From Nocardioides sp. (lineage in GTDB: Bacteria > Actinomycetota > Actinomycetes > Propionibacteriales > Nocardioidaceae): a stretch of DNA of 64,000 nt. The translations under genes and the position numbers were made by a program. Positions 35,761 through 45,720 of the stretch are shown here, one piece after another. The first letter of the stretch is position 1; every line of letters starts with the position of its first letter. The stretch covers positions 62,001-126,000 of the forward strand of contig JACJWV010000003.1 of the NCBI GenBank assembly GCA_020636915.1. The letters run 5' to 3'. Under the pieces are notes generated by a model, which ran no database searches, was not told where the DNA came from, and worked only from the letters and a program-made list of their open reading frames with translations.

Positions 35761-37392
35761 ATGGACGGCGACCAGATCCTCACCGCCGCCCTCTTCCTGG
35801 CGGTCGTCGCGCTCACCATCGGCATCACCTTCTGGGCGAGCCGGCGCACGTCGGGCACAGCCGACTTCTACGCCGGTGGCCGCAGCTTCTCGGGCTTCCA
35901 GAACGGCCTCGCGATCGGCGGCGACTACATGTCCGCGGCGTCGTTCCTCGGCATCTCGGGCGCGATCGCGCTCTTCGGGTACGACGGCTTCCTCTACTCG
36001 ATCGGGTTCCTCGTGGCCTGGCTCGTGGCGCTGCTGCTCGTGGCCGAGATGCTGCGCAACTCGGGGCGCTACACGATGGCCGACCAGCTCGCCTTCCGGA
36101 TGCGGCAGCGCCCGGTCCGCACGGCGGCCGCCTGCTCGACGGTGGTCGTGTCGATCTTCTACCTGCTGGCCCAGATGGTCGGCGCCGGCGCGCTGGTGTC
36201 GCTGCTCCTCGGCCTGGACAGCCAGGCGGCCAAGAACCTCACCATCGCCGCCGTGGGCGCACTCATGGTGTTCTACGTGACGGTCGGCGGCATGAAGGGC
36301 ACGACCTGGGTGCAGATCGTCAAGGCGGTCCTGCTCATGGCCGGCTCGGCGCTGATCGTCGTGCTGGTGCTCGCCAAGTTCCACTTCAACCTGTCCGAGC
36401 TCCTCGGCACCGCCGCGACCAACAGCGGCAAGGGAACCGCGTTCCTCGAGCCGGGCCTGAAGTACGGCGCCACGACCACGAGCAAGATCGACTTCCTCTC
36501 CCTCGGCATCGCGCTCGTGCTCGGCACGGCCGGCCTCCCGCACGTGCTGATCCGCTTCTACACGGTGCCGACCTCCCGGGACGCCCGGAAGTCCGTGCTC
36601 TGGGCGATCGCCCTGATCGGCACGTTCTACCTGTTCACCCTGGTCCTGGGCTTCGGTGCCGCCGCCATGCTCGACGAGGCCGACTACGCGTCGGTCGCAG
36701 CGTCCGGCGGCAACCTCGCCTCACCACTGCTCGCCCAAGCGGCCGGCGGTGGCGCCGACGCGGCCGGCGGGGTGGTCCTGCTCGCCACCATCTCGGCGGT
36801 CGCGTTCGCGACGATCCTGGCCGTGGTCGCGGGCCTGGTGCTGACCTCGTCCGCGTCGGTGGCGCACGACATCTACAACGCGGTCCTCAAGCACGGCAAG
36901 GCCTCCGAGCGCGACGAGCTCCGGGTGGCGCGCATCGCCGCCGCGGGCATCGGCGTCATCGCGATCGCCCTCGCGATCCCGGCCCAGAACCTGAACATCG
37001 CGTTCCTGGTCGCCCTCGCCTTCGCGATCGCGGCGTCGGCCAACCTGCCCGCGATCATCTACAACATGTTCTGGCGCCGGTTCAACACCCGGGGCGCGGT
37101 GTGGAGCATCTACGGCGGCCTCATCTCCGCCGTGGGCCTGGTGTTCTTCTCACCGGTGACCTCCGGCAAGGGCCTGGACCCCACCGGCAAGAACCTGTCG
37201 CTGCTCCCGGCGAGCATCGACATCTCGTGGTTCCCGCTGGAGAACCCGGGCATCGTGTCCATCCCGCTGGGCTTCTTCCTGGGCTGGCTCGGCACGGTCA
37301 CCAGCAAGGAGCCGGCCGCCGAGGACCGCTACACCGAGCTCGAGGTCCGCGCCCTCACCGGGGCGGGCGCCGAGCAGGCCGTCCAGCACTAG
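35761..37392 (+). CDS. actP: Cation/acetate symporter
   Basis: The product has 543 residues with 13 predicted helices. The N-terminal block SRRTSGTADFYAGGRSFSGF, then NGLAIGGDYMSAASFLGISG, is characteristic of ActP acetate permeases, as is SVAHDIYNAVLKHGKAS in the middle. It imports acetate with a cation. It is directly followed, after a terminator-like stem, by acs, so uptake and activation of acetate are adjacent. The order LytS-LytTR-SSS-DUF485-ActP-Acs forms one functional module. Confidence 0.93.
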   Translation: MDGDQILTAALFLAVVALTIGITFWASRRTSGTADFYAGGRSFSGFQNGLAIGGDYMSAASFLGISGAIALFGYDGFLYSIGFLVAWLVALLLVAEMLRNSGRYTMADQLAFRMRQRPVRTAAACSTVVVSIFYLLAQMVGAGALVSLLLGLDSQAAKNLTIAAVGALMVFYVTVGGMKGTTWVQIVKAVLLMAGSALIVVLVLAKFHFNLSELLGTAATNSGKGTAFLEPGLKYGATTTSKIDFLSLGIALVLGTAGLPHVLIRFYTVPTSRDARKSVLWAIALIGTFYLFTLVLGFGAAAMLDEADYASVAASGGNLASPLLAQAAGGGADAAGGVVLLATISAVAFATILAVVAGLVLTSSASVAHDIYNAVLKHGKASERDELRVARIAAAGIGVIAIALAIPAQNLNIAFLVALAFAIAASANLPAIIYNMFWRRFNTRGAVWSIYGGLISAVGLVFFSPVTSGKGLDPTGKNLSLLPASIDISWFPLENPGIVSIPLGFFLGWLGTVTSKEPAAEDRYTELEVRALTGAGAEQAVQH

Positions 37393-37420
37393 TCCGAGAC
37401 CCACGCAACCGCATCGCAAC

Positions 37421-37457
37421 CTTGCCGGGAGACCCTGTGGTGGGGCCTCCCGGCGAG
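37421..37457 (+). terminator. Terminator/attenuator-like stem between actP and acs
   Basis: GCCGGGAG (37424-37431) pairs with CTCCCGGC (37447-37454), extendable to 11 bp with CTT/GAG at the ends, with a 15-base loop. It follows the actP stop by about 30 bp and precedes the acs promoter region. There is no T tract. Confidence 0.55.
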
Positions 37458-37464
37458 GTCCTAC

Positions 37465-37480
37465 TGTGGCGGCAGCCACA
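37465..37480. promoter_or_regulatory. Weak CRP-like dyad upstream of acs
   Basis: TGTGG-CGGCAG-CCACA has the spacing of a CRP site, and each half differs from TGTGA/TCACA by one base. It is a good dyad symmetric around the centre and lies 26 bp before the acs start. It overlaps a possible -10 box TACTGT (37462-37467), so a bound regulator would repress. It could also simply be an RNA hairpin. Confidence 0.35.
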
Positions 37481-37506
37481 CCCGTCGCCCGACCGGAAGG
37501 ACCACC

Positions 37507-39486
<1,980 letters not shown>

Positions 39487-39520
39487 CCCGGCCCCGCACG
39501 GAACCGGGTACGCAGTGCCC

Positions 39521-39526
39521 TAGGCT
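39521..39526 (+). promoter_or_regulatory. -10 box of the nhaA leader transcript
   Basis: TAGGCT is followed by 7 bases and then the conserved leader element starting GGTG at 39534. The second antiporter gene has TAGGGT (41416-41421) at the same distance from its GGTG. This places the predicted transcription start at or just before the conserved leader. Confidence 0.55.
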
Positions 39527-39533
39527 GGGTCGC

Positions 39534-39586
39534 GGTGCGCCGGGAAGTCTGGTCGGCAGAGCAGTGAGCCGACCCCGAGGAGCCCG
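39534..39586 (+). promoter_or_regulatory. Conserved 5' leader element, copy 1 (upstream of nhaA)
   Basis: The first 24 nt (starting GGTGCGCCGGGAAGTCTGG) are identical at 22 of 24 positions to the leader of the second antiporter gene at 41430. A small stem CCGG/CTGG with loop GAAGT is followed by a 7-bp hairpin GGTCGGC (39551-39557) / GCCGACC (39568-39574) that ends 12 nt before the start codon. The Shine-Dalgarno GAGGAG lies directly after it. A short cis-acting RNA such as a riboswitch or a protein-binding leader is the most likely explanation. I cannot assign it to a known class. Confidence 0.6.
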
Positions 39587-40897
39587 ATGACCGCGCCCCA
39601 GCCCGCCCGTCGCCAGCGGCTGTTCCAGCGCGGCTCGTTCCTGGAGAGCTCGCGCGCCGCCGACGTCCTGCGCGCCGAGACGACCGGCGGTCTGCTCCTC
39701 ATCGCCTCGGCCGCGATCGCGCTGGTCTGGGCGAACACCCGGTGGTCGGGCTCCTACTACGACCTGGGTGCGCTGGCCGTCGGGCCCGAGGCGCTGCACC
39801 TCCACCTCAGCCTCGACACCTGGGCGGCCGACGGGCTGCTGGCGATCTTCTTCTTCGTCGCCGGGCTCGAGCTCAAGCGCGAGTTCGTCGCCGGCGACCT
39901 GCGCGACCCGCGCCGTGCCGCCCTCCCGGTGGTGGCCGCCGTCGGCGGGATGCTCGCCCCCGCGATCGTCTACGCCCTCTGGAACCTCGGCAGCAACGGT
40001 GAGCTCAACGGCTGGGCGATCCCCACCGCCACCGACATCGCCTTCGCGGTCGCGGTCCTCGCCGTGATCAGCACCCACCTCCCGTCGGGGCTGCGGACCT
40101 TCCTGCTCACCCTGGCCGTGGTCGACGACCTCCTGGCGATCACGATCATCGCGGTCTTCTACACGACCGAGGTGCACCTGGCGTGGCTCGCGGCGGCCGT
40201 TGTCCCGATCGTCGTCTTCGCCGTCCTGGTCCAGCGGCGGATCTGGTCGGCCTGGTTGCTCCTCCCGCTCGCCTTCGCGGCCTGGACCTGCGTGCACGCG
40301 TCCGGGGTGCACGCGACGGTGGCCGGCGTCGTCCTCGCGTTCACGGTGCCCGTGCTCCGCGCCGACGGCCAGTCGGGTCCGGGCCTCGCCGAGCACCTCG
40401 AGCACCTCGTCCGTCCCGTCTCGGCCGGCTTCGCCGTACCCGCGTTCGCGTTCTTCGCCGCCGGGGTCACCATCGGCGGCTGGGACGGTCTCGTCTCGTC
40501 GTTGCAGGACCCGGTCTCCCTGGGCATCGTCACCGGCCTCGTGGTCGGCAAGACCGTCGGCGTCGCGGGCTCGACCTGGCTCCTGGCCCGGTTCACCCGC
40601 GCGGAGCTGGACGGCGAGCTGAGCTGGGTCGACGTCGTCGGCATGGCGATGCTCGCCGGGATCGGCTTCACGGTCTCCCTGCTCATCGGCGAGCTGGCGT
40701 TCGGCAACGGCTCCGCGGACGACGACCACGTCAAGGTCGCCGTGCTCGTGGGCTCGCTGGTCGCCGCGCTCCTCGCCACCGCGGTCCTGCGCGCCCGCAA
40801 CCGGGTCTACCGCCGGCTCTGCGAGCTGGAGGAGCGCGACTCCGACGCCGACGGGATCCCCGACGTCTATGAGGACGGGTCCCTCAGCGACCCCTGA
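39587..40897 (+). CDS. nhaA: Na+/H+ antiporter NhaA
   Basis: The product has 436 residues with about 12 membrane helices. The paired Asp residues of the transport site are in TLAVVDDLLAI, the segment IPTATDIAFAVAVLA carries the other conserved Asp, and FFFVAGLELKREF belongs to helix 2-3. NhaA exchanges Na+ (or Li+) for H+ and is pH-regulated. A hydrophilic C-terminal tail (ELEERDSDADGIPDVYEDG) is longer than in E. coli. It follows acs but has its own leader element. The 3' end overlaps the minus-strand CBS gene by 14 bp. Confidence 0.95.
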   Translation: MTAPQPARRQRLFQRGSFLESSRAADVLRAETTGGLLLIASAAIALVWANTRWSGSYYDLGALAVGPEALHLHLSLDTWAADGLLAIFFFVAGLELKREFVAGDLRDPRRAALPVVAAVGGMLAPAIVYALWNLGSNGELNGWAIPTATDIAFAVAVLAVISTHLPSGLRTFLLTLAVVDDLLAITIIAVFYTTEVHLAWLAAAVVPIVVFAVLVQRRIWSAWLLLPLAFAAWTCVHASGVHATVAGVVLAFTVPVLRADGQSGPGLAEHLEHLVRPVSAGFAVPAFAFFAAGVTIGGWDGLVSSLQDPVSLGIVTGLVVGKTVGVAGSTWLLARFTRAELDGELSWVDVVGMAMLAGIGFTVSLLIGELAFGNGSADDDHVKVAVLVGSLVAALLATAVLRARNRVYRRLCELEERDSDADGIPDVYEDGSLSDP

Positions 40898-41354
40898 GCC
40901 GGTCGGGCAGGAGCTGGCGCAGCACGGCGCCCACCGTGACCACCCCGACCAGCGGGGCCGTCTTCGAGCTCCCGTCCACGACGGCGACCAGCGGGCTCCG
41001 GTCGGCGGCCATGACGGCGGCGACCTCCAGCACCGTGTCGTCCGCGGCGGCCACCGGCAGGCGCGACCGCTCCTTCGGGAGGATCTCCTCCACAGACTTG
41101 CCCTCCAGGGCGTCGCAGACGTGGTCGATGAACTCCTGGTCGACGACCCCGGCGAGGTTGGGGTCGTCGCGGAGGTAGCCGGGGATCACCTGACGCAGCA
41201 CCTGGGCGGCAGGGAGGACCGCGACCGGGCGGTCGTGCTCATCCACGACGATGAGGCCGGGCCGGTTCTGCTCGGTGAGCAGGAGCGCGGCGGCCACCGC
41301 GCCCTCGCGCAGACCGACCGTCGGATAGGGCTCGACCAGCTCACGCGCCTTCAT
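40884..41354 (-). CDS. CBS-domain-pair protein
   Basis: The product has 156 residues from ATG 41354. Two CBS motifs are visible, at about 5-55 (VGLREGAVAAALLLTEQNRPGLIVVD) and about 93-150 (LEVAAVMAADRSPLVAVVD). CBS pairs bind adenosine nucleotides, including c-di-AMP, and regulate transporters or enzymes. It lies between two cation/proton antiporter genes, which makes a link to ion homeostasis plausible. It overlaps the end of nhaA on the opposite strand. Confidence 0.87.
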   Translation of the reverse strand: MKARELVEPYPTVGLREGAVAAALLLTEQNRPGLIVVDEHDRPVAVLPAAQVLRQVIPGYLRDDPNLAGVVDQEFIDHVCDALEGKSVEEILPKERSRLPVAAADDTVLEVAAVMAADRSPLVAVVDGSSKTAPLVGVVTVGAVLRQLLPDRLRGR

Positions 41355-41429
41355 GCGCGCCGACGCTATCCCAGCCGGACGACGCCGGACGACGACGGAC
41401 ACCCGGACCACGGGATAGGGTCGTCCCCA

Positions 41430-41480
41430 GGTGTGCCGGGAAGCCTGGTCGGCGTCCTCGACCCGACCCCAGGAGCCGCC
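41430..41480 (+). promoter_or_regulatory. Conserved 5' leader element, copy 2 (upstream of ArsB/NhaD-type gene)
   Basis: This copy starts GGTGTGCCGGGAAGCCTGG and repeats the nhaA leader at 22 of 24 positions. Its hairpin is GGTCGG (41447-41452) / CCGACC (41463-41468) with a 10-nt loop of different sequence (the nhaA loop is also 10 nt). It ends exactly 12 nt before the start codon, as in copy 1, and is followed by AGGAG. A -10 box TAGGGT lies at 41416-41421. Sequence and spacing are kept while the loop diverges, which argues for a selected RNA structure. Confidence 0.6.
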
Positions 41481-42755
41481 GTGGCCGTCGCCGCCGTCGT
41501 CATCTTCGTGTGTGCGTACGCCGTCCTGGTGACCGACAAGGTCCACCGGACGAAGGTCGCGCTCGTCGGCGCCGGCCTCATGCTCCTGCTCCACGTCAGC
41601 AACGCGGAGCGGGCCTTCTTCTCCGAGCGCACGGGCGTCGAGTGGAACGTCATCTTCCTGCTGCTCGGCATGATGGTCATCGTCTCGATCCTGCGCCGCA
41701 CGGGCGTGTTCGAGTACGTCGCCATCTGGGCGGCGAAGCGGACCCGGGGGCGGCCCTACCCCCTGATGGTCATGCTCTGCGTGTTGACCGCGCTGGCCTC
41801 CGCGCTCCTGGACAACGTGACCACGGTGCTGCTGGTCGCACCGGTCACGTTCCTGGTCTGCCAACGCCTCGGACTGCGCCCGGCGCCGTACCTCATGGCC
41901 GAGGTCTTCGCCTCCAACATCGGCGGCACCGCGACGCTGGTGGGCGACCCGCCGAACATCATCATCGCGGCCCGGGCGGACCTGACGTTCAACGACTTCC
42001 TGGTCCACCTGGCACCGATCGTGGTCGTCCTCATGGTCGTCTTCTGCCTGCTCTGCCGCTGGATGTTCCGCTCGTACTTCGTCTACGACCCCGAGCGCGC
42101 GGCCTCCGTGATGCGCCTGGACGAGCGCGAGGCGATCACCGACCGACGCCTGCTGGTGACGGGTGGGGTGGTCCTGAGCGCGGTCATCCTCGCCTTCGTG
42201 CTGCACCCGGTGCTGCACTACGAGCCGGCGGTGGTGGCCCTGCTGGGCGCCGGTCTCCTGCTCCTCGTCACCGGCGTCGACCCCGCCGAGACCATGCGCG
42301 ACGTCGAGTGGTCGACGCTCGCGTTCTTCGCCGGGCTGTTCATCATGGTGGGCGGTCTGGTGGAGACCGGGGCCATCGACCGGATCGCCGAGGCAGCGTC
42401 GACGTTCACGGGTGGCAGCCTGGGCGTCGCGACGATGACCCTGCTCGGCGGGTCTGCGGTGCTGTCGGCCATCGTCGACAACATCCCCTACGTCGCGACG
42501 ATGAGCCCGGTGGTCGCCGAGCTGGCCGCCGGGCACGGCGAGTCCGGCCAGGTGCTGTGGTGGGCGCTCGCCCTGGGGGCCGACCTCGGCGGCAACGCCA
42601 CCGCGATCGGCGCCTCCGCCAACGTGGTCGCCCTGGGCCTCGCCGAGCGGGAGGGACAGCCGATCGGCTTCTGGGAGTTCACCAGGTACGGCGTCGTCGT
42701 GACGGCCACGACGATCCTGGTGTGCATGCCCTACCTGTGGCTGCGGTACCTGTGA
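41481..42755 (+). CDS. ArsB/NhaD-family (IT superfamily) anion or Na+/H+ antiporter
   Basis: The product has 424 residues from GTG 41481 (AGGAG six bases upstream), with about 11 membrane helices. The motifs TATLVGDPPNIIIA, LDNVTTVLLVAP and a second IVDNIPYVATM with GGNATAIGASANVVA are typical inverted repeats of the ArsB/NhaD/SLC13 group. NhaD proteins exchange Na+ for H+; ArsB exports arsenite. The shared leader with nhaA favours the Na+/H+ role. Confidence 0.88.
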   Translation: MAVAAVVIFVCAYAVLVTDKVHRTKVALVGAGLMLLLHVSNAERAFFSERTGVEWNVIFLLLGMMVIVSILRRTGVFEYVAIWAAKRTRGRPYPLMVMLCVLTALASALLDNVTTVLLVAPVTFLVCQRLGLRPAPYLMAEVFASNIGGTATLVGDPPNIIIAARADLTFNDFLVHLAPIVVVLMVVFCLLCRWMFRSYFVYDPERAASVMRLDEREAITDRRLLVTGGVVLSAVILAFVLHPVLHYEPAVVALLGAGLLLLVTGVDPAETMRDVEWSTLAFFAGLFIMVGGLVETGAIDRIAEAASTFTGGSLGVATMTLLGGSAVLSAIVDNIPYVATMSPVVAELAAGHGESGQVLWWALALGADLGGNATAIGASANVVALGLAEREGQPIGFWEFTRYGVVVTATTILVCMPYLWLRYL

Positions 42756-42813
42756 GGAGTCCGATCGGTAAGGTCGGACCCATCACCGGCGCGACGAGCA
42801 GAGGAATGCACAG

Positions 42814-43218
42814 ATGGCCCAGCACCAGGTCCAGGACTCCGATCCCACCATCGGACGTCTGGTCCACGACGCCTCGCGCGACATCTCCACGCTGGTGCAG
42901 AAGGAGATACAGCTCGCCAAGTCCGAGCTGAAGGTCAGCGTCAAGGCCGGCGGCACGGGTCTGGGGCTGTTCGCCGGAGCGGCGTTCCTGCTGGTGCTCG
43001 CGATCATCATGCTGTCGGTCGCGTTCGCCTACTTCATCAACTGGAACGGCGACGGTCTGGCCCTGCAGTGGGCGTTCACGATCGTCTTCGTGTTCTACGT
43101 GCTGCTCGCCGCCCTGCTGGGCTACATCGGGGTGCGCAAGGTCAAGCAGGTCCGTGCCCCCGAGCGCGCGATCGAGCAGGGCCGGGAGATCCCGAACGCG
43201 CTCAAGGGCAAGGCCTAA
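42814..43218 (+). CDS. Phage-holin-family / DUF1469-type membrane protein (Rv3669-like)
   Basis: The product has 134 residues. A charged amphipathic N-terminus (LVQKEIQLAKSELKVS, about 25-40) precedes two transmembrane helices (about 48-75 and 87-110) and a basic tail. The name holin is a family label; outside phages these proteins are cell-envelope proteins of unknown role. No other phage gene is near. Its TAA overlaps the TAG of convergent marP. Confidence 0.85.
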   Translation: MAQHQVQDSDPTIGRLVHDASRDISTLVQKEIQLAKSELKVSVKAGGTGLGLFAGAAFLLVLAIIMLSVAFAYFINWNGDGLALQWAFTIVFVFYVLLAALLGYIGVRKVKQVRAPERAIEQGREIPNALKGKA

Positions 43219-44390
43219 CCCGCGCACCCACCCGTGGAGACCCGGGTCGAGCTGGTCCGGCCGGTCTCGGCCGCGTCGGCGACCTGGTGCGCCGTCAGGG
43301 CGTAGCCGGTGTCGTGGTCGGTGACCGAGGCCGCGAACACGACACCCGCGACGTCCCCGGCGCCGGTGAGGATGGGGCCGCCGGAGTTGCCCGGCAGGAT
43401 CTGCCCACGCAGCGAGTAGACCTCGCGGATCACCGCGCCGTCGCCGTAGATGTTCGGCGATCGGAGCCGCTGCTCGGCCCGGATCCGCGCGGCCTCGACC
43501 TGGTAGGGGCCGTCCTGCGGGTAGCCGAGCACGGCGACGCCCTGCTCCGGCTTGGCCGTCTGGTCCAGGTCGAGGGTCGGCAGGCCACCGCTGTCGAACG
43601 CCAGGACCGCGACGTCGACGTCGGGGTTGTAGTAGACGACCTCGGCGTCGACGGTGTCGTCGCCGACCACCACCTCGGGGTCGTCGATGCCGGCCACCAC
43701 GTGGGCGTTGGTCATCAGCCGGTTGTCGGCGTACACGAAGCCGGAACCCTCGACGCCGCGGCCGCACTCGTTGGTGCCGCGCACCTTCAGCACGCTCGCC
43801 TGGGCCCGCTGCACGTCGGGGTCCGAGAGAAGCCGCTTCGGGCCCGGGCCGACCTGAACGATCCGCTCAGGCGCGAACGGTTCGAGGTAGCGGGGGAAGA
43901 AGCTGGTGCCGACGACGTCGTTGAACGCCTGGAGCGCGCTCCCCGCCGAGGCCGGCAGCACCTGGTCGACCTCGCTCAGCACCGCCGAGCTGCGGACCAT
44001 CGGCGTGATGCCGTTGATCCGCGAGCCCGAGATCGCGACCCCGAGCGCCCACGCGACCAGCAGCACGGCCACGGCGCTCAGGGCGGCACCGCCGACGGCG
44101 TCCAGCGCACGGATCGGCTGCCAGGTGATGCGGTCGCGGATGCGGGTGCCGGCGAACTGGAACACCGCCTGGCCCAGCGAGGCCGACAGGATCACGATGA
44201 ACAGGGCGCCCAGGGAGACCATGAGCGACGGGTTCGCGTCGCCCAGGGCGATCGGCGCCAGCCAGACGCCGAACAGGCCACCGAGGAGCAGGCCGCCGGT
44301 GGCGAACGCGCCGGCGATGAAGCCCTGCCAGTAGCCCGACAGCGCGTAGGCGAGCACGAGGACGAGCAGGAGCCAGTCGAGCAGGTTCAC
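43215..44390 (-). CDS. marP: MarP-like membrane-anchored periplasmic serine protease
   Basis: The product has 391 residues. Four N-terminal transmembrane helices (about 3-120, CvpA-like) are followed by a chymotrypsin-like domain with His230 (TNAHVV), Asp259 (PDVDVAVL) and Ser336 (LPGNSGGP). Cys209 and Cys389 match the disulfide pair seen in M. tuberculosis MarP (Rv3671c), which is needed for acid resistance and activates peptidoglycan hydrolase RipA. It is the last gene of nth-tlpA-nudix-marP; its ATG overlaps the NUDIX stop. Confidence 0.95.
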   Translation of the reverse strand: MNLLDWLLLVLVLAYALSGYWQGFIAGAFATGGLLLGGLFGVWLAPIALGDANPSLMVSLGALFIVILSASLGQAVFQFAGTRIRDRITWQPIRALDAVGGAALSAVAVLLVAWALGVAISGSRINGITPMVRSSAVLSEVDQVLPASAGSALQAFNDVVGTSFFPRYLEPFAPERIVQVGPGPKRLLSDPDVQRAQASVLKVRGTNECGRGVEGSGFVYADNRLMTNAHVVAGIDDPEVVVGDDTVDAEVVYYNPDVDVAVLAFDSGGLPTLDLDQTAKPEQGVAVLGYPQDGPYQVEAARIRAEQRLRSPNIYGDGAVIREVYSLRGQILPGNSGGPILTGAGDVAGVVFAASVTDHDTGYALTAHQVADAAETGRTSSTRVSTGGCAG

Positions 44391-45115
44391 TCCTCACCCT
44401 CCTCGTCGGCCTCGTCGGGCTCGTCGGGCTCGTCGTCCTCGATGTCCAGCAGCCGGGACCGTCGGGGGTCAGCCTGCAGCATGTAGGCCGGCAGGTCCTG
44501 GACGCGCGACTGATCCCACGGGCGCGTCCAGCCGAGGAAGTCGAAGAGCCGGGCGATGATGCCGCCGGTGAACCCCCACAAGATGACGTCCTTCTCGGGC
44601 CCGATGAGGAAGCCCGGGCTGACGTAGTCGACCCGCGGGTGCCGCACCATGACCCGGTGCGTGGGGTCGAGCAGCTCGTCGATCGGGACGTGGTGGATTG
44701 CGTGCACCTCGGCCGGGCTGACGATGCTGACCCCGGTGGGCTCACGCCACCAGCCCAGCACCGGGGTCACCGCGAAGTTGCTGGGCGGCAACCAGAGCTC
44801 GGGGAGCCGCCCGAACACCTCGACCGTGGCCGGGTCGAGGCCGATCTCCTCCTCGGCCTCGCGCAGCGCGGCGTCCACGACGCTCTCACCGGGGTCGACC
44901 GAGCCGCCGGGGAAGGACACCTGGCCGGGGTGGGAGCGCATGTCGTGGGCGCGCTCGGTCAGGAGCAGCTCGCCACCCCGTGCGCCCTCGCCGAAGAGCA
45001 TCAGGACCGCCCCGGGGCGCGCGTCGCCACCCGGCGGCGGGGTGAACCGGGTCAGGTCGTCGGCCGAGATGCTCGCCGCGCCGGCCCGCACCGGCTCCAG
45101 CCAGTCGGGGATCAC
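44387..45115 (-). CDS. NUDIX hydrolase, CoA pyrophosphatase type
   Basis: The product has 242 residues from GTG 45115. The NUDIX box is GGSVDPGESVVDAALREAEEE, preceded by the CoA-pyrophosphatase signature LLLTERAHDMRSHPGQVSFP. It likely cleaves CoA or acyl-CoA into 3',5'-ADP and phosphopantetheine. The C-terminus is a very acidic tail (DIEDDEPDEPDEADEEGEE). It overlaps the TlpA gene (GTGA) and marP (ATGA) and corresponds to Rv3672c. Confidence 0.93.
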   Translation of the reverse strand: MIPDWLEPVRAGAASISADDLTRFTPPPGGDARPGAVLMLFGEGARGGELLLTERAHDMRSHPGQVSFPGGSVDPGESVVDAALREAEEEIGLDPATVEVFGRLPELWLPPSNFAVTPVLGWWREPTGVSIVSPAEVHAIHHVPIDELLDPTHRVMVRHPRVDYVSPGFLIGPEKDVILWGFTGGIIARLFDFLGWTRPWDQSRVQDLPAYMLQADPRRSRLLDIEDDEPDEPDEADEEGEE

Positions 45116-45720
45116 AGGTCGGTCCCGAGGTGCTCGTTCGCGAGCTTCGCGAGCTCGTCGGCCGAGTCGACGCCACCGGCCGCGTTGGTGACGGTGCCGT
45201 CGGCGTCGACGAAGACGAACCACGGGACGCCCCGGATCACCGAGATCGGGTCGGCCGCGTTGATGTCCCCGCCGGGGTCGGCCACGAGCGGGTAGGTGAC
45301 GCCCGACCGCTTGGCGAGCTCGAGCGCTGCCCTCGGCTGCGTGTCCTGGTAGTCGATGCCGACGACATCGACCTGGTCGCCGTACGTCTCGTAGAACTCC
45401 TGCAGCGCCGGCATCTCCTCGCGGCACGGGCCGCAGTAGGAGCCCCACACGTTGACCACCAGCGGACCGCGCAACGACGCGAGGTCGACGTCGGGACCGC
45501 CGCCCAGGCAGGGCAGCGTGAGGTCGGGCAGCGGCCCGTCGGTGCCGGTGCCGGGCGCGCACTCCTCGATGGCGGTCTCGGACTTCAGCTTCTGCAGCTC
45601 GGGGGTGTCCACGTCGACCCGCGCTGCCCCGGGCCCGGCGGGCACGTCGGAGCCGGAACAGGCCGTCAGCGTCAGGGTTGCCAGCCCCGCGACCAGCAGT
45701 CGCCCCGTCCAGGTGGTCAA
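45112..45720 (-). CDS. TlpA/ResA-like thioredoxin-fold lipoprotein
   Basis: The product has 202 residues. The start is TTG at 45720 because the only alternative starts are inside nth, and the TTGA overlap with the nth stop gives a clean lipoprotein signal: LLVAGLATLTLTAC with lipidated Cys21. The redox motif is WGSYCGPC (Cys96 and Cys99). Two further Cys residues (54 and 71) precede it. It reduces or oxidises extracytoplasmic thiols, possibly for cytochrome c maturation or MarP disulfide control. It corresponds to Rv3673c. Confidence 0.9.
   Translation of the reverse strand: MTTWTGRLLVAGLATLTLTACSGSDVPAGPGAARVDVDTPELQKLKSETAIEECAPGTGTDGPLPDLTLPCLGGGPDVDLASLRGPLVVNVWGSYCGPCREEMPALQEFYETYGDQVDVVGIDYQDTQPRAALELAKRSGVTYPLVADPGGDINAADPISVIRGVPWFVFVDADGTVTNAAGGVDSADELAKLANEHLGTDL

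Noticed and set aside
39534..39586. Cobalamin or fluoride riboswitch
   Set aside because: The leader is only about 53 nt and has none of the conserved cores of these classes that I can recall.
42814..43218. Prophage remnant because of the holin-family gene
   Set aside because: No other phage-type genes, integrase or att repeats are near, and the gene keeps the Rv3669-like chromosomal position.
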